From NCBI GenBank assembly GCA_016766635.1, contig CP068473.1:853279-917278 (forward strand): a stretch of 64,000 nt of DNA, read 5' to 3'. Shown here piece after piece: positions 18,329-27,889 of this stretch (positions are counted from its first letter, which is position 1; every line of letters begins with the position of its first letter). The stretch is from Candidatus Xiphinematobacter sp. GTDB lineage: Bacteria; Verrucomicrobiota; Verrucomicrobiia; Chthoniobacterales; Xiphinematobacteraceae. Position numbers and translations under genes: made by a program. The notes below the pieces were generated by a model. The model did not search any database, was not told the origin of the DNA, and saw only the letters and a program-made list of their open reading frames with translations.

Positions 18329-19164
18329 TGGTGGCTCCGCTGCTGTGAAAAATTTTCTTTTTTAGGCTTTGTTAGGCTGTTTCTCTGAGAGACCCCTAAC
18401 AGGGTAGAGTTAGCGTGGTTCAGGAAACATTAGAGGAAACATTAGAGATGCAAACTGAGAGAAGTCACCGGTAATGTTAGAAAAACGGACGGCTTCCCTG
18501 CAGAGGACGGAATTTCCTGGTTTTGCGCTTATGGTACCTCACTTTTGTGTCGCGGTTTCCCATCTGGCATAAAACTAAAGCTTATTAGATACAGAGGTTC
18601 TAAGCCCTGGTTGTGGTAGTTTGCACCATCCGGGTGGGCCCTGTTGGCCGCCCAGGCGTTGCCACATCGCCAATCTTTCTGCACAGGATCTCCTCTCTTC
18701 CTGTCCGGTAGATTATGCAAGAGCCTTGTGTGAGCAACGTTTCCTACTTAATTCTCTCAGTATATTACCCCGCTACCTTTCATTTTTCCCCAAGCGTTGT
18801 TTTGCTCTTCTCATCGGAGCAACTCATTGCGCTGCTACCGCCCTTGTCCTTCTCTACCTGGGGGTGGGAAAGAGCAAGGTTTTTTACACTATATGGGAGG
18901 CATGGAGGGGGTTGGGGAAGGGATTTCAAAAAAGAAATACCGTCTATCCCTTCGTAGAAATCTAACCTTAAAACTACAGGGCAATCTGTTAGGTCGTTTG
19001 ACATAAGATGGATGGTGTTATACCCTTCACCCGGGAGTAGTTTGTGGCTGTCAGAACCGCTACCCTGGGGCTGCATTGGTGGGGGACATGAAAGGAAAGG
19101 ACGCGGGGCGCGTTAGGACGGTTGCCGGACTGCGCAGCAAAGGCGCGCGTAGAGCGTAGGTTAA
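18329..19164. other. 0.8-kb gene-free stretch
   Basis: Several short frames exist but none reads like a protein, and no RNA gene is visible. It contains an exact 12-bp tandem duplication (listed separately). Confidence 0.55.
18423..18446. repeat. Exact 12-bp tandem duplication
   Basis: GGAAACATTAGA occurs twice in immediate succession (18423-18434 and 18435-18446) in non-coding DNA. It looks like a slippage product and resembles other short duplications in this window. Confidence 0.9.
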
Positions 19165-20151
19165 TTGTTAGCGGAGGTAGGATCATCGAAGAGCGACATT
19201 GGATTTTGTAATCTACTTCTGCAGCCGATCTTTCTTGCTGGCCCAACGGGGGTAGGGAAGTCAGCGCTGGCCGTGGAATTAGCACGCGAGGTCAAAGGTG
19301 AGATCATTGGAGCTGATGCCTTGCAAGTCTACTCTGGGCTATCTATTTTGACTGCCCAACCAGAACAAAAACTACTGGAACAAATTCCTCATCATCTCAT
19401 AGGTCACATACCTGCTGAGGAAAACTATCACGTCTGGCGCTATCGGTTAGAAGCGTGTAGGGAGATTGGAAATATTCTTCGACGCGGAAGAATACCGATA
19501 GTGGTTGGGGGAGCGGGGCTGTACTTTCGTGCTCTGATCCAAGGTTTAGACCCTCTTCCAGCAAGCAACTTGTCCCTTCGGAGAGAATTAGAGCAGTTGT
19601 CCCTTGAGAAGCTGCTAGAACGCCTTGATAGGGTAGATCCACATGCAGGCAACAAGGTGGATATACGTAATAGAAGACGAGTTCTTCGAGCAGTCGAAAT
19701 TTGCGAGCTTTCTGGTAAGCCCTTAGGGGTTTTTCGCACCAACAGCCGGCAGATTATTTCCACTCAAGCTCAAGCTTTTGTGCTTGTACGTGCACGGGAA
19801 GAGTTGTACGGACGCATTGTGCATCGTGTGTGCCAGATGTGGGAACGGGGCGTGGTCGGAGAGGTGGCGGGGATGCGTAATCGGATGGGGAGAACGGCCT
19901 CGCAAGCGATTGGGTTGCGTGAGATTGTTGCATGCATTGACGGGGAAATGAATGAGAGGCAATGCCGAGATGCGATTTGCGCGGCGACGTATCGGTATGC
20001 AAAAAGGCAGTTGGCCTGGTTCAGAAGCCGGACTAACTTTGTTCCGCTATATCTCTCCCAAGGTAGCAGTAGCAGCGCGCGCGACATGGTGGAAATGATC
20101 GCTAGGAAGGTCAAGGAGTACTTGGAACTAGGCCTAAGAAGGCCTTCCTGA
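19165..20151 (+). CDS. miaA: tRNA dimethylallyltransferase
   Basis: Puts the dimethylallyl group on A37 of tRNAs reading UNN codons. The 328-residue protein has the P-loop GPTGVGKSALAVELA, then GEIIGADALQVYSGL (family SADSxQVYxxLDIGTAK; here a variant, LSILTAQP), VVGGAGLYFRALIQGL, the tRNA-binding RNRRRVLRAVEI and the YAKRQLAWFR motif near the end. The start is a TTG at 19165, giving a 20-residue lead before the P-loop; no ATG is available. hflX follows after 128 bp, without the hfq gene that often lies between them. Confidence 0.93.
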   Translation: MLAEVGSSKSDIGFCNLLLQPIFLAGPTGVGKSALAVELAREVKGEIIGADALQVYSGLSILTAQPEQKLLEQIPHHLIGHIPAEENYHVWRYRLEACREIGNILRRGRIPIVVGGAGLYFRALIQGLDPLPASNLSLRRELEQLSLEKLLERLDRVDPHAGNKVDIRNRRRVLRAVEICELSGKPLGVFRTNSRQIISTQAQAFVLVRAREELYGRIVHRVCQMWERGVVGEVAGMRNRMGRTASQAIGLREIVACIDGEMNERQCRDAICAATYRYAKRQLAWFRSRTNFVPLYLSQGSSSSARDMVEMIARKVKEYLELGLRRPS

Positions 20152-20279
20152 GACAGCTGGGGTTGCCCCAGTTCCTTCTGGTAAAATAGTACCTATGGCT
20201 TATTCTCTTGGATTTACTTTTTGTCGAAAGGGGTACCCTGCTGTATTATACCAGGGTGATAGAGGAAATAGTCTAGCTT

Positions 20280-21572
20280 GTGTGCCGTGTATTCCACTTT
20301 TCCCCCCGCCGAGAGAGAGTCTTACTAGTAGGGTCGGTTGGATATAGGGAGGTAACACCGTGGGATATTGCAGAGTCCTTGGAAGAACTTTGTCAATTGG
20401 CGTCTAGCGCTGGCGCTCAAGTCGTAGAAACCTGTATACAGCGGTTAGAAAGACCGACTGCTCCGTTCTACATAGGGAAGGGAAAAGCCAAAGAAATTGC
20501 TCAGCGGTGTAGTAGAAGGCAGGCTACTTCCATCATTTTTGACGACGAGCTTTCTCCAGCCCAGGGAAGAAACCTGGAGTGCATTACCAATTGTAAAGTT
20601 CTGGATCGCACACAGCTCATCCTAGATATTTTTGCCCAAAGAGCACGCACCCGCGAGGGATGTCTTCAAATCGAGCTCGCACAATTGCAGTACCTCCTTC
20701 CCAGGCTTACACGCATGTGGTCACACCTTTCCAGGCAGACCGGGGGCATTGGCACTCGAGGGCCAGGAGAGACACAACTAGAGGTTGACCGGCGACGTGT
20801 CCAGGAACGCATTACCAAGCTAGGGAAAGGGCTCGCCGCTGTACGCAAAAACCGCTCCGTTCAGCGAAATGGGAGGTTAAGGAAAAATTGGCCTGTCGCA
20901 GCGCTCGTCGGATACACGAACGCTGGGAAATCTTCCTTGTTTAATCGGCTCACTAGATCCGGGGTCTTCACAGAAGACAAGCCCTTCGCCACCTTAGATC
21001 CAACCACGCGGCAGGTTCTCCTCCCAAGTCGACAAAAAGTTTTGCTGATAGACACTGTAGGCTTTATTCGTAAGCTCCCCCACACGTTAATTGATGCCTT
21101 TAAAGCTACGCTAGAGGAGACACAACTAGCTGACCTTCTGATTCATGTAGTGGATCTCAGCCATCCAAGGTACCACGAACAAATGATAGCAGTTGATTCG
21201 ATCCTTGAGGAGTTAGAGGTAGGTGGAAAGCGAGTTATCCTAGCCTTTAACAAGGTAGATTGCGTACACAATCCGGAGCTTGTCCAGACACAATTAAGGC
21301 GCCATCCAGGTAGCGTGGCAGTTTCAGCGTATACTGGGATAGGGATTGACGCTTTTTTTCAGCAGTTAGAGGCAGACTTAGGCGCCCGGCGCTTAAAAGC
21401 AGAGTATCAAATCCCTCTTACTGAATCTGCTCTCCTTGCCGAACTCCACCAGAGTGGAATAAGTTCTGCTCATTACAAAGACGGGTTTGCTTGGGTGACC
21501 GCTTATATTTCGCCAGCACTAAGGCAACGGCTTGTATCTTTCGAAGTTACCTCTCAACTCTCAACGGAATAG
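20280..21572 (+). CDS. hflX: Ribosome-associated GTPase HflX
   Basis: GTPase that binds 50S subunits and can split stalled 70S ribosomes. The 430-residue protein has the HflX N-terminal domain (KGKAKEIAQ and FDDELSPAQGRNLE) and the signature RQTGGIGTRGPGETQLEVDRR before the G domain. The GTPase motifs are complete: G1 GYTNAGKSSLFN, G2 region ATLDPTTR, G3 DTVGFIRKLPH and G4 NKVD. The start is GTG 20280. An inverted repeat CTGGGG/CCCCAG at 20157-20171 between miaA and this gene may end part of the miaA transcript. Confidence 0.94.
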   Translation: MCRVFHFSPRRERVLLVGSVGYREVTPWDIAESLEELCQLASSAGAQVVETCIQRLERPTAPFYIGKGKAKEIAQRCSRRQATSIIFDDELSPAQGRNLECITNCKVLDRTQLILDIFAQRARTREGCLQIELAQLQYLLPRLTRMWSHLSRQTGGIGTRGPGETQLEVDRRRVQERITKLGKGLAAVRKNRSVQRNGRLRKNWPVAALVGYTNAGKSSLFNRLTRSGVFTEDKPFATLDPTTRQVLLPSRQKVLLIDTVGFIRKLPHTLIDAFKATLEETQLADLLIHVVDLSHPRYHEQMIAVDSILEELEVGGKRVILAFNKVDCVHNPELVQTQLRRHPGSVAVSAYTGIGIDAFFQQLEADLGARRLKAEYQIPLTESALLAELHQSGISSAHYKDGFAWVTAYISPALRQRLVSFEVTSQLSTE

Positions 21573-21661
21573 CGAAAAGTAAGAGAATACAAAAAGCTGG
21601 CCTTGCTGAAAAATGAAAAAAGAGAATATTCTGTTGCCAGAAGATTCGTTCTATAGCTAGC

Positions 21662-22276
21662 ATGAGACCGCGGGTTGGTACTAGAGAGATGGCTACACCT
21701 AAGGACAGATCTTGCGAGAGAGAGGGGAGGGAGGGGCGTCCGGCCGGCTCCGGTTCCGCTCCGTCCGCTTCTTCTGCTTCGGTTCCCTTTGGGGATGCCG
21801 CAGTGAAGGAAAAAAGGCGCTTCCTCCGCCGCCAGCGTGAGCGTCTTTTGGCTCTTAAGGATACCCTGCTGGATTCTATGCGAGGGGTGGGGAGGGATAG
21901 CCTGCGTTCACGTGCTGAGGGAAGTGAGGCCTCTGCGTTCGGGATGCATCAGGCAGATGCTGGTAGTGATGCCTACGATCGTGATTTTTCCTTAAGTCTC
22001 CTTTCCCAGGAGCAGGATTCTCTTTATGAGATTGACCAGGCGCTCAAGCGCATAGAGAATGGCACCTACGGTCTCTGTGAGATGTGTGGGAAGGCGATCC
22101 CTCAGGTTCGCCTAGAGGCTGTCCCGTTCGCTCGTTATACGATCGAGTGTCAGGCTGAGCTTGAAAGGCGTGGTCGGCTGCAGCGGATACGCCAGCCTGT
22201 TTCTTCTCTATTTGGACTAGTTGACGAAGAAGGCAACGAAGGAGAAGAGGAAGATTCCGCCGATAATAAGGAATGA
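21662..22276 (+). CDS. DksA/TraR-type zinc finger protein
   Basis: Proteins of this family enter the RNA polymerase secondary channel and modify initiation, often with ppGpp. The 204-residue product begins with about 45 low-complexity residues (Ser, Ala, Pro, Gly). A helical coiled-coil follows (RRFLRRQRERLLALKDTLLD), then DRDFSLSLLSQEQDSLYEIDQALKRI and the zinc-finger region YGLCEMCGKAIP with RLEAVPFARYTIECQ. Only three cysteines remain: the second CxxC is ECQAE, so the finger is incomplete. The C-terminus is acidic. It lies just upstream of rpmG and rpsR in the same direction, which suggests coupling to ribosomal protein expression. Confidence 0.82.
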   Translation: MRPRVGTREMATPKDRSCEREGREGRPAGSGSAPSASSASVPFGDAAVKEKRRFLRRQRERLLALKDTLLDSMRGVGRDSLRSRAEGSEASAFGMHQADAGSDAYDRDFSLSLLSQEQDSLYEIDQALKRIENGTYGLCEMCGKAIPQVRLEAVPFARYTIECQAELERRGRLQRIRQPVSSLFGLVDEEGNEGEEEDSADNKE

Positions 22277-22304
22277 GGCTTGAGAAGCTTATAGAGGTAT
22301 TCCC

Positions 22305-22478
22305 ATGGTTCAAGAAATTGTCACACTGGAATGTATCGAGGCTGCAGCTGAAGGAAGGCCTGTGTCTCGGTATGTAACCACTAGGAATAAGAAAAGCCCC
22401 CGTACTCAGGGGCGGCTCGAGAAGAAGAAATACAACCCCTTCCTTAGGCGGCGTACCGTACACCGTGAAGTTAGCTGA
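22305..22478 (+). CDS. rpmG: 50S ribosomal protein bL33
   Basis: A 57-residue reading frame starting [14 protein letters not shown], with [14 protein letters not shown] in the middle and [20 protein letters not shown] at the end, matching L33 over its whole length. It has a single cysteine, so it is the zinc-free form. The ATG at 22305 lies 28 bp after the dksA-type gene, and rpsR starts 8 bp after its stop, so the three genes probably form one transcript. It was found by direct translation because of its small size. Confidence 0.95.
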   Translation: MVQEIVTLECIEAAAEGRPVSRYVTTRNKKSPRTQGRLEKKKYNPFLRRRTVHREVS

Positions 22479-22486
22479 GCTCCATA

Positions 22487-22726
22487 ATGCCACCCAGAAA
22501 CACTAAGCGCCGCTCCAATTTCCGAAGAGCCAACCGCTCGATGCCGCGGAGGAGGATTGATATTGCCGCTGGTGCTATTGATTACAAGAATCCGGATCTT
22601 CTTAAGCGCTTTGTCACGGAGAGTGGAAAGATTCTTCCGCGTCGTACGACGGGGATGCCAGCTCATTTGCATCGTAGAATCACTCGCCAAGTTAAACGCG
22701 CCCGGGCGGTTTTGTTAATGAAGTAA
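22487..22726 (+). CDS. rpsR: 30S ribosomal protein bS18
   Basis: Sits on the 30S platform next to bS6. The 79 residues contain the family core [43 protein letters not shown], preceded by a basic N-terminal tail of about 30 residues. It follows rpmG by 8 bp and is followed by a hairpin terminator. rpsF and ssb, frequent partners of rpsR elsewhere, are not here. Confidence 0.96.
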   Translation: MPPRNTKRRSNFRRANRSMPRRRIDIAAGAIDYKNPDLLKRFVTESGKILPRRTTGMPAHLHRRITRQVKRARAVLLMK

Positions 22727-22736
22727 TCCCCCTCTT

Positions 22737-22762
22737 AGGCCCTCCCTGGGGCCTCCATTTTT
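22737..22762 (+). terminator. Terminator after rpsR
   Basis: AGGCCC (22737-22742) pairs with GGGCCT (22749-22754) around TCCCTG, followed by CCATTTTT. It lies 10 bp after the rpsR stop, the position expected for the end of the dksA-rpmG-rpsR transcript. Confidence 0.75.
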
Positions 22763-22873
22763 CCTCGATTTCTCCTTTTTTGGGAGACGCTTTAAACAAA
22801 AGAGGGTTTTCCGTCCGAACGGGGAGAGTTCTACTCGGAGTGCTTTTGGTCTGAGTGAGGAGGTGCTTTTTTT

Positions 22874-23794
22874 ATGGCGGAGGGTTCCATTGGCCCATCT
22901 ATTGTGTATCTAGGCCCCATGGGCACCTTTTCCCATATGGTGGCGTTGCGCCGCTTCGGGGAAGATACCAGACTGGTCGCCAAACCTAACATCAGTGCTA
23001 TTTTCGACTTCTTGCTGAGTCACCTGGAGGCTTCTTGTGCAGTAGTTCCAATCGAAAATTCCTCTGGTGGGGCAATTTATGACACGGTGGATATGCTACT
23101 GGCTAAGGTCGGGGCCGTCCATATTTTGGAGGACTTATCTTTGGATGTGCAGCTTGCACTTCTTGGGCACAAGGGAGAGAGAATACGCCGTATATATTCG
23201 CACTCTGTTCCCATTCGGCACCATAGGGAGTGGCTAGCTGCCAACTTTCCAGGTGTTCGTATCGTCTCCGTTGAGAGTACGGCGTTTGCGGCAGCTAAAG
23301 CGAGTATTTCGCGTGATGCAGCAGCACTTGCCGCGCCCGGCGCAGCATCTCTCTATCACTTGGATATCCTGCAATTTCCTATTCAACCGGACGGGGTAAA
23401 TGTGACTAGGTTTTTTGTCATAGGTCTTCCAGGAAAATGGGAATTTCTTGTTGCATCAAGGCGATGGAAGACTGCATCGACGTTTCAGCTAAAAAACGTT
23501 TGTGGCAGTTTATACTCCTTTCTTGAGCCGTTTTCACGTCGTGCTGTTAACTTGTGTATGCTTGTTTCCCATCCACTAGTTGGAAAACCAGAGAGTTACA
23601 CTTTCCTCATAGAAATAGACGGATCTGTAGCAGATCCCTCTGTAAAAGTGGCGCTCGAGGAAGCTTCTCGGTGGTGTGAGAAATTCGTCTTCTTGGGTTC
23701 CTATCCTAGCCGCCATCGCTATAGCTCTTCGCCCGAGAACTGTAATCTCCCCCCCAAGGAAACCGGTTTCTGCGGGGTGGCACAATTGGGCTGA
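22874..23794 (+). CDS. pheA: Prephenate dehydratase
   Basis: Converts prephenate to phenylpyruvate for phenylalanine. The 306-residue protein has the dehydratase start YLGPMGTFSHMVA, the VVPIENSSGGAIYDTVDMLL block and the catalytic TRF motif in NVTRFFVIG. A C-terminal ACT domain (roughly residues 190-275) probably senses phenylalanine, though its usual ESRP is GKPES here. There is no chorismate mutase domain, so that activity must be encoded elsewhere. A strong ribosome-binding site GAGGAGGTG precedes the ATG. No other aromatic amino acid gene is adjacent. The last 25 residues look like an unconserved tail. Confidence 0.92.
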   Translation: MAEGSIGPSIVYLGPMGTFSHMVALRRFGEDTRLVAKPNISAIFDFLLSHLEASCAVVPIENSSGGAIYDTVDMLLAKVGAVHILEDLSLDVQLALLGHKGERIRRIYSHSVPIRHHREWLAANFPGVRIVSVESTAFAAAKASISRDAAALAAPGAASLYHLDILQFPIQPDGVNVTRFFVIGLPGKWEFLVASRRWKTASTFQLKNVCGSLYSFLEPFSRRAVNLCMLVSHPLVGKPESYTFLIEIDGSVADPSVKVALEEASRWCEKFVFLGSYPSRHRYSSSPENCNLPPKETGFCGVAQLG

Positions 23795-24102
23795 GGCTCT
23801 GGGCCGCGCTTTTCTGATACGACTTGCAGTCGGAGCTGCAATCGTCGCTTGATAGAGTTGCTAGAGACAATCATCTCCATACTGACCTACCCCTGTATGA
23901 AGACTCTTCCTCCTTATCACACCAGCCAGGGGCAAGCACCATTTTAGCCACGCCTGGTGCAGCAGCCTAGGTGTGCCGGTTCCCAGAAGGGGTTTCAGCA
24001 TTAAATTAAGGGCGGACCTTAGAACCCCACCATGCAGGCTAATTCCTGTCATCATGTGAGAGATAGCCACTAAGCTGTCTGGAGACAGTAAGAGTGCTTT
24101 CC
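23795..24102. other. Gene-free stretch between convergent pheA and mntH
   Basis: 308 bp with no credible ORF and no clear terminator hairpin that I can support. Confidence 0.5.
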
Positions 24103-25524
24103 TTAGAAGGAGTTTCCCCCTAGAAGGAGGGGGTTCATTCCAAATCCTGTCCGAAAAGTTCCTATCAAGAGCCATCCGTTTAGAGCCACAATAAGGATAG
24201 CAAGGGTCCAGGAAAAAAAACTGAGGGCTGAGGTGTTGACGAAGTGCCTCATCCTATCTCGATCACTGGTGAACAGGACCAGTGGAATCACTACGAAGCT
24301 TAATTGTAGGCTTAGAATGACTTGACTCAGGACCAAAAGACGAGTGACGGTATCTCCTCCGGCAGTAATAGCAACAAATACAGCCGGAAGGATTGCTAGG
24401 AGTCGTGTAATGAGTCGGCGTAGGCTGGGATGTACACGTAGGTTGAGAAATCCTTCCATTACAATTTGACCTGACAAGGTACCTGTCAACGTGGAGTTTT
24501 GTCCGGAGGCTAGAAGGGCTAAGGCGAAGAAAAAGCTTGCAACTCCAGTGCCTAATAATGGGCTAAGAAGCTTGTACGCGTCCTGAATTTCAGCGACTTG
24601 AAAATATCCTCCCTTGTGGAAGACAGCCGCGGAGACGATAAGTATAGCTGAATTGATGAAGAGTGCACATATAAGCGCGAGTGTGGAGTCTAGAGTAGCA
24701 TAGAAAATGGCTTGTTTCCGTCCCTCTGTAGTAGGCTCGAAGTTTCGTGTTTGACAGATGGCCGAGTGTAAGTAGAGGTTATGCGGCATTACTGTCGCAC
24801 CCAAAATGCCCACTGCTGTATAGAGCATGTTTGGGTTTTTCAGGATCTCCATCGACGGTAAACAGCTGGAGAATATCTGCTTTGGATCTGGGCGACTCAG
24901 GATGATTTCGACAAGGAAGCTTCCTCCAACGACAAGAATGAGCGCCAGCACCAATGCTTCAATAAGGCGGAATCCCTTGTTTTGCAGGGAAAGAATGAAC
25001 AAAACGTCTATGGCTGTAAGGCAGGTGCCGTACACTAAGGGGAGACCAAAAAGAAGATTTAGGGCAATGGCGGACCCAATTACTTCGGCCAAATCACAGG
25101 CAGTGATGGCAATTTCGCACGTGATCCATAGAAGCATGTTTACCCATGGGGTAAAGTGGTCGCGGCATGTTTGAGCTAGATCTCTTCCGGTAGCGATTCC
25201 TAGCTTTAGTGCGAGGTACTGTAGAATGGTCCCCGCAAAGCTGGAAAGGATGACTACTGGAAGGAGAGCGTAGTTAAATTGCGCTCCACCGGCTAGGCTG
25301 GTTGCCCAGTTGCCTGGGTCCATGTAACCTACTGCTACTAAATAACCTGGCCCAGAGAATGCCAAAAGCTTGCGACAAAATCCAAAAAGCCCCTTCCCTT
25401 CTTGCGGCACGTGGACACTGCGGAAGACTTCTGGCAAAGAAGGAGCTCTCTGCCACTCCGATCTAGGTGAATTGGTAGGCCGCGGGTCGCTCAATTGCTC
25501 AATTCCAAAAAGATAAGGGACCAA
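24103..25524 (-). CDS. mntH: Nramp-family divalent metal transporter
   Basis: Proton-coupled importer of Mn2+ or Fe2+ in the inner membrane. The 473-residue protein has about eleven membrane helices, with the family motifs in order: SGPGYLVAVGYMDPGNWATSLAGG (metal-binding DPGN in helix 1), the helix 6 motif MPHNLYLHSAICQTR, and ALLASGQNSTLTGTLSGQIVMEGFL. An N-terminal cytoplasmic tail of about 50 residues precedes helix 1. Substrate choice between Mn and Fe cannot be told from sequence alone. It stands alone, and no Fur- or MntR-type operator is evident upstream. Confidence 0.93.
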   Translation of the reverse strand: MVPYLFGIEQLSDPRPTNSPRSEWQRAPSLPEVFRSVHVPQEGKGLFGFCRKLLAFSGPGYLVAVGYMDPGNWATSLAGGAQFNYALLPVVILSSFAGTILQYLALKLGIATGRDLAQTCRDHFTPWVNMLLWITCEIAITACDLAEVIGSAIALNLLFGLPLVYGTCLTAIDVLFILSLQNKGFRLIEALVLALILVVGGSFLVEIILSRPDPKQIFSSCLPSMEILKNPNMLYTAVGILGATVMPHNLYLHSAICQTRNFEPTTEGRKQAIFYATLDSTLALICALFINSAILIVSAAVFHKGGYFQVAEIQDAYKLLSPLLGTGVASFFFALALLASGQNSTLTGTLSGQIVMEGFLNLRVHPSLRRLITRLLAILPAVFVAITAGGDTVTRLLVLSQVILSLQLSFVVIPLVLFTSDRDRMRHFVNTSALSFFSWTLAILIVALNGWLLIGTFRTGFGMNPLLLGGNSF

Positions 25525-26555
25525 TGTTGTCTCTCTTTTTCACTCTAAAGTGGTGTGGGCTGAAGAATGATAAGGTTTATTCAGTCTTCGCATCCACTCT
25601 CTGTGTAGGCAGAAAAGTTCATTGCACTGACAACACATGCAAATAGCTATAGGGTAAAGGCGCATACGTCAGCAATATGTAAGGAGTAAGGGCGCTATAA
25701 TATATTGGAAATAGCTGATCTAACCAACTTTAGAGACAATCGTCGGCCTTCGTTGAAATCTATATGGAAAAGATCCAGCTAGGACGCAGCTCCTAATGGC
25801 TAGCGGCATATGGCTAACTTCTTATGAGCAGATAGCAGTAACTTATGATTGCACAAAAGGTTGCTGCTGTCAGGATAGCGAGGCTAATTCCACCCTCCAT
25901 AACACATGGCTCCTAGCTTGAGCTAGTGGGGATTCCCTTTCTTTTCCGCGGAACCGCCGTTACGGTGTGCGTAGAGACTTTTTCCCAAGCGGGGAACGGT
26001 CTGGAGAACACGTGAGGTACTGGGATTTCTAGGAAAACAAAACTATCTTGAAAACCATTAGCCTCGGTCCAAACAAGAAACGGACATCGAGAGTATCCTA
26101 GTCTGCATGGATTTTACAGAATTTCTGAGTGGCATCCGTATGTTCCCTTGGGGGAATGGGTGTGTCGCGCCATACACCACAGGCTCCCCCCCAACTTACC
26201 TCTCCTCTTCTCAGTATGCTGACCTTACCAGCCTATTGCGCACCTGTCCGTTCTGCCGAACCTAATCGTCCGGGGGATCGGTTTGATCTTGATCTCCTCC
26301 CTTATATTTGCTTGCATTCTTCTCTTTTCTCGCCCACATGTACGCGGGGTGGTAGGCTTCTTGAGTTGAGTTGTGCCCGGCCATGCTCAAACCGCACTAC
26401 GGATCTACCGGTGCTGCCCTGGCGATGGTAGTTTCTGATCTGGTATGGCATTTCCCACCCCTCTCTTCTACTTTAGCCGGTAAGGCGCGAACTAAGGGGA
26501 TTCGCAGGAGTAGCCAGGCTCCTTTCTCCAATGCTGAAACGACTTGATAAAGCTT
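25525..26555. other. 1-kb gene-free stretch upstream of icd
   Basis: No recognisable gene or RNA. A TATAAT hexamer occurs near 25689 without a convincing -35 box. The stretch separates divergent mntH and icd. Confidence 0.5.
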
Positions 26556-27860
26556 ATGACTTGCGGAGCAATTGTTTCACCACAAAGTGGGAAGATCGCT
26601 ATTTCTCACGGCAAGCTAGTTGTACCTGATTATCCCATTATTCCTTTCATTCGGGGGGATGGAAGTGGGCCAGATATATGGGCTGCTAGCGAGCGTGTGT
26701 TTAATGCAGCAGTAGAGAAGGCTTATAGCGGCAGCCGCAAGGTTATCTGGTCAGAGGTTTACGCCGGAAAAACAGCTAGAGATAAATTTGGTGACTGGCT
26801 TCCCAAAGAGACGGTTGCAGCGTTCCAAGAGTACCTTGTCGGCATCAAGGGGCCGCTCTCCACACCAGTAGGGGAGGGTATTGCTTCGCTTAATGTTGCC
26901 CTTCGGCAAATGTTAGACCTCTACGTTTGTCTGCGGCCCGTGCGGCATTTTTCCGGAGTACCTTCTCCAGTTAAGTGCCCAGAAAGAGTGGATATGGTCA
27001 TCTTTCGAGAAAACACGGAAGATATCTACGCAGGTATTGAATTTGAAGCTGGTACCGCCGCAGCTAATTCTATGTGCAAGTTTCTGGAATCTGAATTTCC
27101 CACTTTTTTTGAAAAGATTCGTTTTGGATCCAAGAAGCGGGGGTTAGAATGGGCGAGAGTTGCAAATTTATCTCCTGATCTTTACGGGGAGACGGAAGTA
27201 GGCATTGGTGTAAAACCGGTTAGTCGGGCAGGTACCGAGCGTCTTGTGCGTGCTGCTATTCGGTATGCTGTTGAGCAGAGTCGTCGTAGCATTACCCTCG
27301 TCCATAAGGGGAACATCATGAAGTTTACAGAGGGTGCTTTTCAGAAGTGGGCTTATAATCTAGCCAAGCGGGAATTTGGGGCTGTAGGGATAGAGGGGAG
27401 TTCCTGGTATCGGTTACCTAACGGAATTGTAATTAAGGATGCCATTGCTGATATCGTCCTGCAACAGGTGCTTACGCGCCCGGAAGAATTTGATGTCATT
27501 GCCACCCTCAATCTGAATGGAGATTATCTTTCAGATGCACTGGCTGCACAGGTGGGCGGCATTGGCATTGCGCCAGGTGGCAACATTAACTATGTGACAG
27601 GCCACGCGATTTTTGAAGCAACCCACGGCACCTCCCCCAAGTATGCTAACTTAGATCGAGTTAATCCAGCATCCATTATCCTCTCCGGTGAAATGATGTT
27701 CCGTTACTTGGGATGGCATGAGGTTGCAGATATTTTAGTCAGAGGACTCAGTGCCGCCATTGGCACTAGGCAAGTAACTTATGATTTTGCCCGTTTGATG
27801 GAAGATGCTTCTGAAATCAGGTGTTCTGAGTTTGGGGATAATATTATTTCCCACTTTTAG
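26556..27860 (+). CDS. icd: Isocitrate dehydrogenase (NADP)
   Basis: TCA-cycle enzyme oxidising isocitrate to 2-oxoglutarate. The 434-residue protein follows the E. coli enzyme closely: [22 protein letters not shown] (substrate-binding Ser and Asn, with the regulated Ser kept), [46 protein letters not shown] and [17 protein letters not shown]. The NADP-selecting Lys-Tyr pair is present in [15 protein letters not shown]. There is an insertion of about 25 residues after [12 protein letters not shown] 26556 is preferred; a TTG at 26544 would add four residues. It lies 29 bp upstream of tolB. Confidence 0.95.
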   Translation: MTCGAIVSPQSGKIAISHGKLVVPDYPIIPFIRGDGSGPDIWAASERVFNAAVEKAYSGSRKVIWSEVYAGKTARDKFGDWLPKETVAAFQEYLVGIKGPLSTPVGEGIASLNVALRQMLDLYVCLRPVRHFSGVPSPVKCPERVDMVIFRENTEDIYAGIEFEAGTAAANSMCKFLESEFPTFFEKIRFGSKKRGLEWARVANLSPDLYGETEVGIGVKPVSRAGTERLVRAAIRYAVEQSRRSITLVHKGNIMKFTEGAFQKWAYNLAKREFGAVGIEGSSWYRLPNGIVIKDAIADIVLQQVLTRPEEFDVIATLNLNGDYLSDALAAQVGGIGIAPGGNINYVTGHAIFEATHGTSPKYANLDRVNPASIILSGEMMFRYLGWHEVADILVRGLSAAIGTRQVTYDFARLMEDASEIRCSEFGDNIISHF

Positions 27861-27889
27861 TTAGAGGAAAATTAGCACAGAACCTCTAG

